From: Rhizobium etli CFN 42
GTDB taxonomy: Bacteria > Pseudomonadota > Alphaproteobacteria > Rhizobiales > Rhizobiaceae
Reading direction: 5' to 3'
NCBI RefSeq assembly: GCF_000092045.1
Contig: NC_007761.1
Coordinates: forward strand, 313,001 to 377,000
DNA length: 64,000 nucleotides
In this document: piece after piece, positions 19,836-27,962 of the stretch
Numbering within the stretch: the stretch's first letter is position 1
How the letters are laid out: each line of letters opens with the position of its first letter
Notes under the pieces: model-generated
Seen by the model: only the letters and a program-made list of their open reading frames with translations
What the model was told of the DNA's origin: nothing
Database searches by the model: none
Made by a program: the position numbers and the translations under genes

Positions 19836-19952
19836 GTGTGGGCTCCCTCTTCCCAGCTGTTTTATATCCGCCAAGCCGTCCCAATCAATCCGCCGGCGTT
19901 GATGGGTCCATCACCAGAAGAAATGCCTGCCGCCCCGTGCCTGCCGCTGTCG

Positions 19953-20855
19953 TCAGCCTTGAAGTGCCCGCGGTCGCAGCCAGCGCGGCGTCCAGCCGAG
20001 GTTCATGCCGGCGGCAGCCAAGAGGATGATGGCGGCGCCCGCAATCTGCATCGGCTGCAGCGCGTGGCCGAAGGCCAGCCGGTCGACGAGGATGGCGGCG
20101 ATCGGATAGAGGAAGGACAGCGCACCGGTAAGATGCGTCGGCAGCCGCTGGATGGCGCCGTAGAGCAGCACATACATCAGCCCGGTATGGACGACGCCGA
20201 TGGAAACCAGAATTGCCCAGCTTCCGGCATCCTGAGGTGGGTGCGAAAAATCCGTCATCGGCGCCAGCATCAACATGCCGGTTGCGACCTGGATCAGCGC
20301 GATCAGATGCGGCGGCGTGCCCTTCAGCCATTTCGCGGCAAGCGCTGCCAGCGCATAGAAGAAGGCGGCGCCCAGCGCCATCAGGATGCCGAGGCCGTAG
20401 CTCTCGAACCTATCGCCGCTTCCGCCCGGTTTTGCCTGGACGATTGCCATCATGCCGGCAAAGGCGAGCGTCAGCCAGAACAGCTTGGCGGCGGTGATCT
20501 TCTCGCCGAGGAAGAGCGCCCCGAGTACCAGCAGCATGAAGGGCTGGGTGTTGTAGACGGTCGTGGCGATCGAAATCGTTGCATGCGAATAGGAGGCGAA
20601 GAGCAGCAGCCAGTTGACAACGATGGCGACGCCGCCGAACACGGCGATGGCGAAGGCGCGCAGGGTGAGGATGCCGGGCCGCAGCAGCCCGAGAGCGCCG
20701 CAGATGACGAGCAGCGTCATCGCGCCGAACAGGCAGCGCCAGAAGACGACGCCGCTGACCGGCTGGCCCGACATGACGACGAACCAGCCGATCGTCCCCG
20801 AGATCAACATCGCTGCCGTCATTTCCGCTGTGCCTCTTTTGATGTTGCCGCTCAT
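19953..20855 (-). CDS. EamA/DMT superfamily transporter
   Basis: A 300-residue inner-membrane protein of ten hydrophobic segments in two EamA repeats, with the typical FWRCLFGAMTLL stretch near residue 39 (Arg in helix 2) and YALAALAAKWLKGTPPHLIAL opening the second repeat. Likely an exporter of amino acids or other small metabolites. It is transcribed divergently from the Lrp/AsnC regulator with 112 bases between, an AT-rich gap that should hold both promoters and the regulator's site. Confidence 0.88.
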   Translation of the reverse strand: MSGNIKRGTAEMTAAMLISGTIGWFVVMSGQPVSGVVFWRCLFGAMTLLVICGALGLLRPGILTLRAFAIAVFGGVAIVVNWLLLFASYSHATISIATTVYNTQPFMLLVLGALFLGEKITAAKLFWLTLAFAGMMAIVQAKPGGSGDRFESYGLGILMALGAAFFYALAALAAKWLKGTPPHLIALIQVATGMLMLAPMTDFSHPPQDAGSWAILVSIGVVHTGLMYVLLYGAIQRLPTHLTGALSFLYPIAAILVDRLAFGHALQPMQIAGAAIILLAAAGMNLGWTPRWLRPRALQG

Positions 20856-20967
20856 GATCGCCTCCGTTTTTGCTGAGGTGATAATATTGCGGCGAGGGGC
20901 AAAATTATATAAAGATAGAAACGAACTTCGTTGCTGTCGCCTAATAATAATAGGGAAAATTACGTAC

Positions 20968-21432
20968 ATGCCTAACGATGTCCAGCCGCTCGATGAAATC
21001 GATCAGGCCATTCTCGAAGCGCTGGCCGGCAATGCCCGCATCTCGCTGAAGGAACTGGCGCAGCAGGTGGGGCTTTCCTCGCCGAGCGCTGCCGAGCGTC
21101 TGCGCCGGCTGGAGGAGCGCGGCGTCATCAAGGCCTTCACCATCGATCTCGATCCCGCCGCCATCGGTTATCCCCTGCAGGCGATCGTCCGCGTGCGGCC
21201 GCTGCCGGGGCAGTTGCATATCGTCGAGCGCCTCATTCAGGAAATTCCTGAAATCGTCGAATGCGACAAGGTGACCGGCGAGGATTGTTTTATCGCCCGC
21301 CTGGTCATCCGCTCGATGGCGGAACTCGACGGCCTCCTGGACAGGGTCGCCGAACGCGCCGAGACCAACACCGCGATGATCAAAGCCTCGCCGGTCAAGC
21401 GCCGCCTGCCGCCGCTGTCACGTGGGAAATAG
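20968..21432 (+). CDS. Lrp/AsnC family transcriptional regulator
   Basis: A 154-residue regulator with an N-terminal winged helix (EIDQAILEALAGNARISLKELA, then GLSSPSAAERLRRLEERGVI as recognition region) and a C-terminal RAM domain (PLQAIVRVRPLPGQLHIVE, then KVTGEDCFIARLVI) that binds amino acids. By position it probably controls the divergent EamA exporter in response to an amino acid. An upstream open frame of 118 codons is antisense to the EamA gene and is not part of it. Confidence 0.93.
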   Translation: MPNDVQPLDEIDQAILEALAGNARISLKELAQQVGLSSPSAAERLRRLEERGVIKAFTIDLDPAAIGYPLQAIVRVRPLPGQLHIVERLIQEIPEIVECDKVTGEDCFIARLVIRSMAELDGLLDRVAERAETNTAMIKASPVKRRLPPLSRGK

Positions 21433-21446
21433 ATCGACGAAACGGG

Positions 21447-22346
21447 TTAGAAATCGGCCATCGGCGAGAGCATCGCCGGAAAATGCGGGGCGTCGTCGCC
21501 GAGCCCGCGCAGCATCAGCGTCGTTCCGACTTCAAACGACTGCGGAGCGCCCGTCCAGCCGAGCTTGTCGGGCCGGAAGAGCACTTCGACGCTGGCCGAG
21601 GCAATGTCGAGCCCGCCGAGGATCGCGGCAAGCGATGGGATCTCCGCTGCCACGACATCGAGAAGGCTGAAGCGGCCTGTCCCATCTATCTTCCAGGCGA
21701 TGACGGCCTGGCAATCTTCCAGGAAGCTGATGCGGACATCGGGATCGAGCTGCGTGTTGATGAGAAACATCGCCGCATTCATTGCCACCGAGAGCGTCGT
21801 CGAAACCGGGCTGCGTGCTTTCAGCAGCAATTGCAGCAGGGCGAGATCGTCCGCATTCGCCGGCAAGAGCGGCCGGGCGGGTGTGGCGCCAATCGTGGGG
21901 GCGGGTGCCGTTCCCTCATATGGGTTCAGTGGTATCGCGCGAAAACCGTAGGCTTCGTAGAGCGACGGTTTATCGGTGTAGAGGATGACAGCGTCGAAGC
22001 CCTGCCGCTCGCACCAGCCGAGCGCCTTCACCGTTAGATCGCGATAAAGCCCGCGGCCGCGCCACTGCGGCCGCACCGCGCCCGATTGCAGCCCGGCAGC
22101 ATGGACAAGCCTGCCGTTGAGGATGAAAGGCAGTGCGAAGGCCGAGAGATTGGCCGCAAGCTCGCCCTCGGTATCGAACCAGCCGAACGGCATGCTGGTG
22201 GGATCGGGGCCGCCAAGCTGTTGTAGCGGACCGATATCGATGCCGAAAATATCCTGGAGCAGGCGGACAAGCGCAGCCCAGCCGGCGGGATCGCCGAAAT
22301 AATCCTGCTGGAAGGTCAGGCCCGCGCTGTCGAGGCCCTTTGCCAT
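21447..22346 (-). CDS. GNAT family N-acetyltransferase
   Basis: A 299-residue protein whose middle part carries the acetyl-CoA-binding GNAT motif A (AVRPQWRGRGLYRDLTVKALGW, about residues 90-111, with Q/R-x-x-G-x-G/A) and the following strand FDAVILYTDKPSLYEAYGF. The N- and C-terminal extensions make it longer than a simple GNAT, as in two-domain members. Substrate unknown. Its ATG overlaps the dut stop by one base (TAATG), so it is coupled to dut. Confidence 0.85.
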   Translation of the reverse strand: MAKGLDSAGLTFQQDYFGDPAGWAALVRLLQDIFGIDIGPLQQLGGPDPTSMPFGWFDTEGELAANLSAFALPFILNGRLVHAAGLQSGAVRPQWRGRGLYRDLTVKALGWCERQGFDAVILYTDKPSLYEAYGFRAIPLNPYEGTAPAPTIGATPARPLLPANADDLALLQLLLKARSPVSTTLSVAMNAAMFLINTQLDPDVRISFLEDCQAVIAWKIDGTGRFSLLDVVAAEIPSLAAILGGLDIASASVEVLFRPDKLGWTGAPQSFEVGTTLMLRGLGDDAPHFPAMLSPMADF

Positions 22347-22816
22347 TACACGCCGGTGGAACCGAAGCCGCCGGCGCCGCGCGCCGTTTCGCTTGCCGCG
22401 GCGATCTCCGTCACCCGTGCTTGAGTCACCGGCGCGATCACCATTTGGGCGATGCGCATGCCCCGTTCGATGACAAAGGCTTCTTCGCCGAGATTGGCGA
22501 GCAACACCTTCACTTCACCGCGATAGTCGCTGTCCACCGTGCCGGGTGAATTGAGGCAGGTAATGCCGTGCTTGAAGGCAAGGCCGGAGCGCGGCCGCAC
22601 CTGGCCTTCGAAACCCTCGGGGATCTCGAAAATGAAGCCGGTCGGCAGCAGCGCCCGTTCGCCGGGGGCAAGCGTCAGCGGCGCATCGCCGTCGACGGCG
22701 GCGCGCAGGTCCATGCCGGCCGCCCCCTTGCTTTCATAGGCGGGCAGGTCGAGGCCTTCGCCATTGGCCAGGCGGATGAGGTTCAGCGTCGGGGGCGTGT
22801 CGTGATGAATGGTCAT
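22346..22816 (-). CDS. dut: dUTP diphosphatase
   Basis: Hydrolyses dUTP to dUMP and pyrophosphate, keeping uracil out of DNA and feeding thymidylate synthesis. The 156-residue trimeric dUTPase shows all five motifs in order: [42 protein letters not shown] and the C-terminal [10 protein letters not shown]. It is the first gene of the dut-GNAT pair. Confidence 0.97.
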   Translation of the reverse strand: MTIHHDTPPTLNLIRLANGEGLDLPAYESKGAAGMDLRAAVDGDAPLTLAPGERALLPTGFIFEIPEGFEGQVRPRSGLAFKHGITCLNSPGTVDSDYRGEVKVLLANLGEEAFVIERGMRIAQMVIAPVTQARVTEIAAASETARGAGGFGSTGV

Positions 22817-22906
22817 GGCCCATTACTTTGCGCCCCTAAGGCCGAGGTCAATTGCAAAGCCCGGCTTTAATCGTTAGATACGCGGCAATTCCACAGGATT
22901 CACATC

Positions 22907-24490
22907 ATGGCCGAAAGCCTCGCCGAGGCGGTCTCCCGCCGCCGCACATTCGCTATTATCGCCCACCCGGACGCGGGCAAGACGACGCTCACCGAAAAGC
23001 TGCTGCTGTTCGGCGGCGCCATTCAGCTTGCCGGCGAAGTCAAGGCGAAGAAGGATCGCATGCAGACGCGCTCCGACTGGATGAAGATCGAGCGCGAGCG
23101 CGGCATCTCCGTCGTCACCTCGGTGATGACCTTCGAATATAACGACAATGTCTTCAACATTCTCGATACGCCGGGCCACGAGGATTTTGCCGACGACACC
23201 TATCGCACGCTGACGGCCGTCGATGCCGCCGTCATGGTCATCGATGCCGCCAAGGGTATCGAGCCGCGCACGCTGAAGCTCTTCGAAGTCTGCCGCATGC
23301 GCGATATTCCGATCATCACCTTCATCAACAAGATGGACAGGGAAAGCCGCGATCCCTTCGAGATCCTCGACGAGGTGGAGGAGAAGCTGGCGCTGGATAC
23401 GGCGCCGATCACCTGGCCGATCGGCCGCTCGAAAACCTTCTGCGGCTCTTATCATCTTGCCAATAGCACCGCCCGCGGCTCCGACACCGAAGTCGAAACG
23501 ACGCCGGTCAACGGCCCGCAGGCGGTCGCCGACAGGCTGCCGGAAAACGAGCGCCAGGCCTTCATCGACGAGACCGAGCTCGCCATCGAGGCCTGCCGCC
23601 CCTTCGATCGCGACTCCTTCCTCGAAGGCCATATGACGCCGGTCTTCTTCGGCTCGGCGCTGCGCAATTTCGGCGTTCGCGACCTCATCAATGCGCTCGG
23701 CGAATTCGCCCCGCCGCCGCGCGACCAGGTGGCCGATACCAGGACGGTGCACGCGACCGACGACAAGATGACGGCCTTCGTCTTCAAGATCCAGGCCAAC
23801 ATGGATCCCAACCACCGCGACCGCATCGCCTTTGCGCGCATCTGCTCCGGCAAGCTCGAACGTGGCATGAAGGCGAGGCTCGCCCGCACCGGCAAGCAGC
23901 TCGGCCTGACGGCGCCGCAATTCTTCTTCGCCTCGCAGCGCCAGCTGGCCGACACCGCCTATGCCGGTGATGTCGTCGGCATTCCCAATCACGGGACGCT
24001 GCGCATCGGCGACACGCTGACCGAAGGCGAATCGCTGGTCTTTCAGGGCGTGCCGAACTTCTCGCCGGAAATCCTGCGCCGCGTGCGTCTCGAAGATGCG
24101 ATGAAGGCGAAGAAGCTCAAGGAAGCCCTGCAGCAGATGGCTGAAGAAGGCGTCGTCCAGCTGTTTTCGCCGGAAGACGGTTCACCGGCAATCGTCGGCG
24201 TCGTCGGCGCCCTGCAGCTCGACGTCCTGAAGGAACGGCTGATGGCCGAATACGGCCTGCCGGTCTCCTTCGAAATGTCGCGTTTCTCCGTGTGCCGCTG
24301 GATTTCGGCCGATCAGCCGGCCGATCTCGACAAATTCCTCACCGTCAAACGCGGCGATATCGCCCGCGATCTCGACGGCGATCCCGTCTTCCTCGCCCAG
24401 GACGCATTCTCGCTGCGTTACGAGGCCGAGCGTTACCCGGCAATCAAGATGGTCGCCATCAAGGAATATCACGCCGCCAAGGCGGCGTGA
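22907..24490 (+). CDS. prfC: Peptide chain release factor 3
   Basis: GTPase that removes RF1/RF2 from the ribosome after peptide release. The 527-residue protein begins with the G domain: P-loop AHPDAGKTTLTEKL near residue 19, DTPGHEDFADDTYRT (G3) near residue 87, and FINKMDRESRD (G4) near residue 140, followed by the RF3-specific domains 2 and 3. The last codons and stop form a perfect inverted repeat (CACGCCGCC-AA-GGCGGCGTG, 24470-24489), which may act as a 3' end hairpin; no T-run follows. Confidence 0.96.
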   Translation: MAESLAEAVSRRRTFAIIAHPDAGKTTLTEKLLLFGGAIQLAGEVKAKKDRMQTRSDWMKIERERGISVVTSVMTFEYNDNVFNILDTPGHEDFADDTYRTLTAVDAAVMVIDAAKGIEPRTLKLFEVCRMRDIPIITFINKMDRESRDPFEILDEVEEKLALDTAPITWPIGRSKTFCGSYHLANSTARGSDTEVETTPVNGPQAVADRLPENERQAFIDETELAIEACRPFDRDSFLEGHMTPVFFGSALRNFGVRDLINALGEFAPPPRDQVADTRTVHATDDKMTAFVFKIQANMDPNHRDRIAFARICSGKLERGMKARLARTGKQLGLTAPQFFFASQRQLADTAYAGDVVGIPNHGTLRIGDTLTEGESLVFQGVPNFSPEILRRVRLEDAMKAKKLKEALQQMAEEGVVQLFSPEDGSPAIVGVVGALQLDVLKERLMAEYGLPVSFEMSRFSVCRWISADQPADLDKFLTVKRGDIARDLDGDPVFLAQDAFSLRYEAERYPAIKMVAIKEYHAAKAA

Positions 24491-24526
24491 TCGGGGGTCT
24501 TGGAAGAGTGGGGGCTGGCGCTCCCA

Positions 24527-24660
24527 CTATCCTGTCAGCCGATATGATTTCCAAGACGCCGTCGAGCGGTCGAGCGGTGGCAGGTTGTGGCGGACAAAGG
24601 CCGGAAAACTGATCCGCGCCAGCTGTCCGGGAGCGACATGCCCGCAGGCATTCCGTGTAG
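24527..24660 (-). pseudogene. Fragment of a second hlyD-like gene
   Basis: The minus strand encodes APGQLARISFPAFVRHNLPP, closely matching residues ASGQPARVSFPAFARYNLPP of the intact HlyD adaptor encoded at 26628-27962; the nucleotide sequence is also clearly related (24536-24634 against about 26836-26930). After LPPLD there is an indel, and the expected EIISADR follows in a different frame, so the copy is frameshifted as well as cut to about 40 codons. No start or other hlyD part is seen nearby. It is a remnant of a duplicated or deleted secretion locus. Confidence 0.75.
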
Positions 24661-24722
24661 CGCAGGAACTATATCTTATCGGTAGCGTTTTGCCGGGACA
24701 TTCAAGATCCTGGGAGGATGAC

Positions 24723-24997
24723 ATGAAAATACTGGTCATCTCTGCCGTATCGCTCAGCGGCGCTGCGGTCGCGCAGACTGCGGCAGTCGTCGTTCCCGCG
24801 AGGTCAAAACCTATGTCATGAAACAGGAAACACCATCCGTCACGTTTGATGGTGACGTTGCTGTTGGTACGACGCTTCCTGACACAGTCGAAATCCACAC
24901 AATCCCCGATCAACTTGATTACGGCTATGTGGTCGTCAACAAAAAGCGTGTGCTCGTCAATCCGAAGACCCGCACAGTGATCGAGGTCGTCCAATAA
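24723..24997 (+). pseudogene. DUF1236-type exported protein, frameshifted
   Basis: The first frame gives a signal peptide (MKILVISAVSLSGAAVAQ) and continues to VVVPAR before a stop at 24819-24821. The second frame takes over from about 24800 with EVKTYVMKQETPSVTFDGDV and ends near LVNPKTRTVIEVVQ at 24997, a pattern I recognise as DUF1236. Adding one base at about 24799-24801 would join them as PAEVKTYV, giving one protein of about 91 residues. A CCTGGGAGGATGAC ribosome binding site precedes the ATG, and a strong hairpin follows the stop. It is either a recent pseudogene or a sequencing error. Confidence 0.7.
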
Positions 24998-25001
24998 CGT
25001 C

Positions 25002-25040
25002 AAAGGATCGCGAGCCTGCTTCCGAGGCTCGCGATCCTTT
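25002..25040. terminator. Strong bidirectional terminator hairpin
   Basis: Sixteen-base perfect arms, AAAGGATCGCGAGCCT and AGGCTCGCGATCCTTT, with a seven-base loop; each arm ends in T/A runs of three, so it can work in both directions. It ends the DUF1236-type gene at 24997. The next about 200 bases up to the acyltransferase stop at 25242 show no supportable gene. Confidence 0.75.
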
Positions 25041-25241
25041 GTCATTCCACCTTCCAACGCATTAGCTCATCTTCGCTCGGAGCGTAAGAGTTGAACTCAG
25101 CTTGGCATCCAAGGCAGTCAGCCGCGTCCGGTGACGCCGAAACCGCAGGGTCTCCTTTGGACGACATACTGCCGGGATGCTTTCGACATCCCCAGACGTC
25201 GCGATACAACTTTGTCCTGCACGACGCTCTGGAAGGAAATG

Positions 25242-26312
25242 TCAGGGACTGACAGGTTGTCGCTGGAGGAGCGAGATCCGCTTTAACCGCAGCGCGCGCT
25301 TTTCCAGGAGGTGCCATGATAGCCAGCCGAGCAACCATGCTGTCGGCAGGGAAAGGGCAAAGACGGCCCACCACGTGCTGTCCTCGCCAAGCGCATGGTT
25401 CATCACCTGCTCCACTGGCCAGCCATAGAGATAGGTGCCGTAGGAGACGTCGCCCAATCGTTCGAGAGACGGCAGGCGTATGACCGGCGAGGTCGCGATG
25501 TAGACAAGCGGATAGGCGAACAACATGGGGCCGTAAAGATAGTCGGGCCAAAGGACGAGGCAGAGCACACCGAGCGCCGCGAAGATCAATGCCGGGACAA
25601 TGTTGAGCTGCCGCTTTTCCATCGCGAACCAAAGAAGCGAACCGCAGAAGAAGTAGGGGGCGATAAAGGTGAAATCCGTCAGGAACCGCATCTTTGGCCA
25701 CGGATGATCGAAGAAGAGCTGCCAGGTCACGCCCACGGCGAGGGCAAGTGCCATCAGTGGGGCTCGCAGACACCCGATTGCCATCAATCCCGCGACGATG
25801 AGATAGCAGACGATTTCCTGTCCGATCGTCCAGAGAGAGCCGTTGACGAAGGTGGCAAGCCAGGAGATTGCGGGATCATAAAACTGCACATGCGGCAGGG
25901 TCATGCCAAAATTCGGGTCGAGCAGCGCATGCAGTGTCGTCTTCACATGGAGTGACTTGAGCAAATAACCGCTGATACCCAACGAGCTGAACAAGGCGCC
26001 CAGGACATAGACGCTGAGCAGCGTATAGACGACAAACGCCGGATAAATTCGCAGCGCCCGCCGCCAGAGAAAACCGCCCGCGCTGCCGAACTGCGCGCTC
26101 TGCGTGACGAGGAAGCCACTGGTGATGAAAAACGCATAGACGCCGAAGAGGCCAAGGATATTGCCCTCGCCGAGCAGACGATGGAAGGGCTCGTTCGCCG
26201 AGGTCCTTTCCGAGATAAGGAAGGCATGCGAGAAGATCACCGTGGAGGCTGCGACAAGCCTGATCATGTTGAAGTTCGGGTAAAATGCCTTCTTGATATC
26301 GCCCCCGCGCAT
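25242..26312 (-). CDS. Acyltransferase family 3 (OafA-like) membrane protein
   Basis: A 356-residue inner-membrane protein with about ten hydrophobic segments. It opens with the family pattern FNMIRLVAASTVIFSHAFLI (residues 14-33; the R-x-x-A-x-x-x-V-x-x-x-H core), has FITSGFLVTQSA and WRRALRIYPAF near residues 62-92, as in O-acetyltransferases of surface polysaccharides. It probably transfers an acetyl or other acyl group to an extracellular glycan or lipid. No neighbouring polysaccharide genes are present. It lies between two broken DUF1236-type genes and is part of the accessory island. Confidence 0.87.
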   Translation of the reverse strand: MRGGDIKKAFYPNFNMIRLVAASTVIFSHAFLISERTSANEPFHRLLGEGNILGLFGVYAFFITSGFLVTQSAQFGSAGGFLWRRALRIYPAFVVYTLLSVYVLGALFSSLGISGYLLKSLHVKTTLHALLDPNFGMTLPHVQFYDPAISWLATFVNGSLWTIGQEIVCYLIVAGLMAIGCLRAPLMALALAVGVTWQLFFDHPWPKMRFLTDFTFIAPYFFCGSLLWFAMEKRQLNIVPALIFAALGVLCLVLWPDYLYGPMLFAYPLVYIATSPVIRLPSLERLGDVSYGTYLYGWPVEQVMNHALGEDSTWWAVFALSLPTAWLLGWLSWHLLEKRALRLKRISLLQRQPVSP

Positions 26313-26363
26313 GCGAACCTCCCGCGCTTCTAAAGCTTAATGAACCATTAAGGTTACTTTCGA

Positions 26364-26612
26364 ATGTTGTCACGAGCCGGTGTGAAAACGAGCGGAGGCG
26401 CCACCACGCAGAGCGGCGATGCGACCAAGCAGCCGAGCGATCAGATTGCGACGACGACAAACAAGAACTCGTCCGAGACTAACGTCACCAACGACACGAC
26501 GACGAACAACAGACTTCGATCACCACCAACGTCAACATCTCGATTGAACAGCAGACCGAAATTCGATCGATGGTGAAGGAGGTCCATGTAGCGCCGGTGA
26601 AGGATGCTTGGA
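26364..26612 (+). pseudogene. N-terminal remnant of a second DUF1236-type gene
   Basis: One frame reads SGDATKQPSDQIATTTNKNS and on through NVTNDTTTNN, a Thr/Asn-rich stretch of the kind found before DUF1236 domains. From about 26511 the match continues in another frame as SITTNVNISIEQQTEIRSMV followed by KEVHVAPVKDA, a DUF1236-associated block. One missing C near 26511 explains the change. The sequence then ends abruptly a few bases from the hlyD stop at 26628, so the C-terminal half is lost. No signal peptide is visible either. Confidence 0.6.
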
Positions 26613-26627
26613 TGAGTGGGGCTGCGG

Positions 26628-27962
26628 CTACTTTTCCCGCATCGCCCGCCGGAAATTCTGTGTGATCGGCTCGGCGAGGTAAGAAAGCACGGTGCGTGCA
26701 CCCGTCCGGATCATCGTCTCACTCGACATGCCGGGCAGGAGTTTACGGCCCTCCAGTTTGGCAAGCTCGCTCTGATCGATCACAACGGTCGCGGCGAAAA
26801 AGGGCGCGCCGCTTCGCTCCTCCACCATCCGGTCAGCCGATACGATCTCCACCACACCGTCGAGCGGCGGCAGGTTGTAACGGGCAAAGGCCGGGAAACT
26901 GACGCGCGCCGGCTGTCCGGAAGCGATCGTCTCGACGTCCTCAGGTCTGACCATGGCCTCGATGACGAGCTGCTGCCCCATCGGCACGATCGTCATCAGG
27001 GTCTCGCCGGGTTTCACGACGCCCCCGGTCGTATGGACCTTCAGGTCCATGATAATGCCGTCGACCGGCGCGACGACATTGGTGCGGGCGAGCACGTCTT
27101 TGGCGGACCGTTCCTCCTGCCTGAGGTCGAACAATTCCGCCTCGACCTTGCTCAGCTCCTCGACGGCCTGGTTCAGCTGCAAGGTGTTGAGGTTGACGAT
27201 CTGCATGTCGATCTCGGCCATGGCGCTCCTGGCGCGAGCAATCGCTGCGACATTGGTCGCGCGCTCCCCTTCGACTTCCCGCTGTTGCCGTCTGAGCAGC
27301 AGCCAACGCTCGCGGGTGACCAGGCCGCGCTTGACGAGGCTCTCGAGATCCCTGGTTTCGCCCTCGAACACCTCGATCTGCTTGTCCTCGGTGACGATGA
27401 GCTCCTGCAGTCCCGTTATCTCTTCCTCGGTCTGGCGGCGGCGCTGGCTGAGAATTTCTCGCTCGTCTTTCAAATTGTGGTGCTTGGCCGAAAACACGTC
27501 ACGTTGGGCGGCCACCGCGTCCCTTGCCGATTTGGTGGGGTTTGCAAGCAGCGCCGGATCGAACTCGATCTCGGCCTTGCCGTCGCGCTCGGCCCTCAGG
27601 CGAGCGGCCAGCGCCTCGCGCGTCGCGATCCGGTTCTGGACCAGATCAAGCCTTGCCCTCGCCTGCGTGTCATCGAGTTGGAGGAGGACCTTGCCGGCCT
27701 TGACGATGTCGCCGTTGGCGGCGGTCAATCCTGCAATGATCCCGCCCTCGAGGTGCTGGATGAGCTTGCGGTCACCGGCAACCTTGACAAGGCCGGGCGC
27801 CACTGCGGCGCTGTCCAGCGGTGCAAGCGTCGCCCAGCCTCCGGCCATGCCGAAGAACAGGAATATGATCGCGAAGCCCGTGACCGTTACGCCTGTGAGA
27901 CGCAGGGGGATTGGCGCAGCGGGCGGCGAAACCGGCAACGGGACGACCTTCATATCCGTCAT
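26628..27962 (-). CDS. HlyD-family type I secretion periplasmic adaptor
   Basis: A membrane-fusion protein linking the inner-membrane ABC transporter to a TolC-like outer-membrane channel. The 444-residue product has one N-terminal transmembrane segment (TGFAIIFLFFGMAGGWATLA, about residues 28-47), a lipoyl-like half motif (VQHLEGGIIAGLTAANGD-type, here LIQHLEGGIIAGL near residue 77), a long coiled coil (about residues 95-280) and the C-terminal beta barrel with SGQPARVSFPAF near residue 352. It overlaps the ABC gene by four bases (ATGA). The TolC partner is not in the window. Confidence 0.93.
   Translation of the reverse strand: MTDMKVVPLPVSPPAAPIPLRLTGVTVTGFAIIFLFFGMAGGWATLAPLDSAAVAPGLVKVAGDRKLIQHLEGGIIAGLTAANGDIVKAGKVLLQLDDTQARARLDLVQNRIATREALAARLRAERDGKAEIEFDPALLANPTKSARDAVAAQRDVFSAKHHNLKDEREILSQRRRQTEEEITGLQELIVTEDKQIEVFEGETRDLESLVKRGLVTRERWLLLRRQQREVEGERATNVAAIARARSAMAEIDMQIVNLNTLQLNQAVEELSKVEAELFDLRQEERSAKDVLARTNVVAPVDGIIMDLKVHTTGGVVKPGETLMTIVPMGQQLVIEAMVRPEDVETIASGQPARVSFPAFARYNLPPLDGVVEIVSADRMVEERSGAPFFAATVVIDQSELAKLEGRKLLPGMSSETMIRTGARTVLSYLAEPITQNFRRAMREK

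Noticed and set aside
25042..25773. A 243-codon minus-strand ORF overlapping the acyltransferase
   Set aside because: Most of it is out of frame over the acyltransferase gene, whose product has a clear family signature; the part beyond 25242 is short and unrecognisable.
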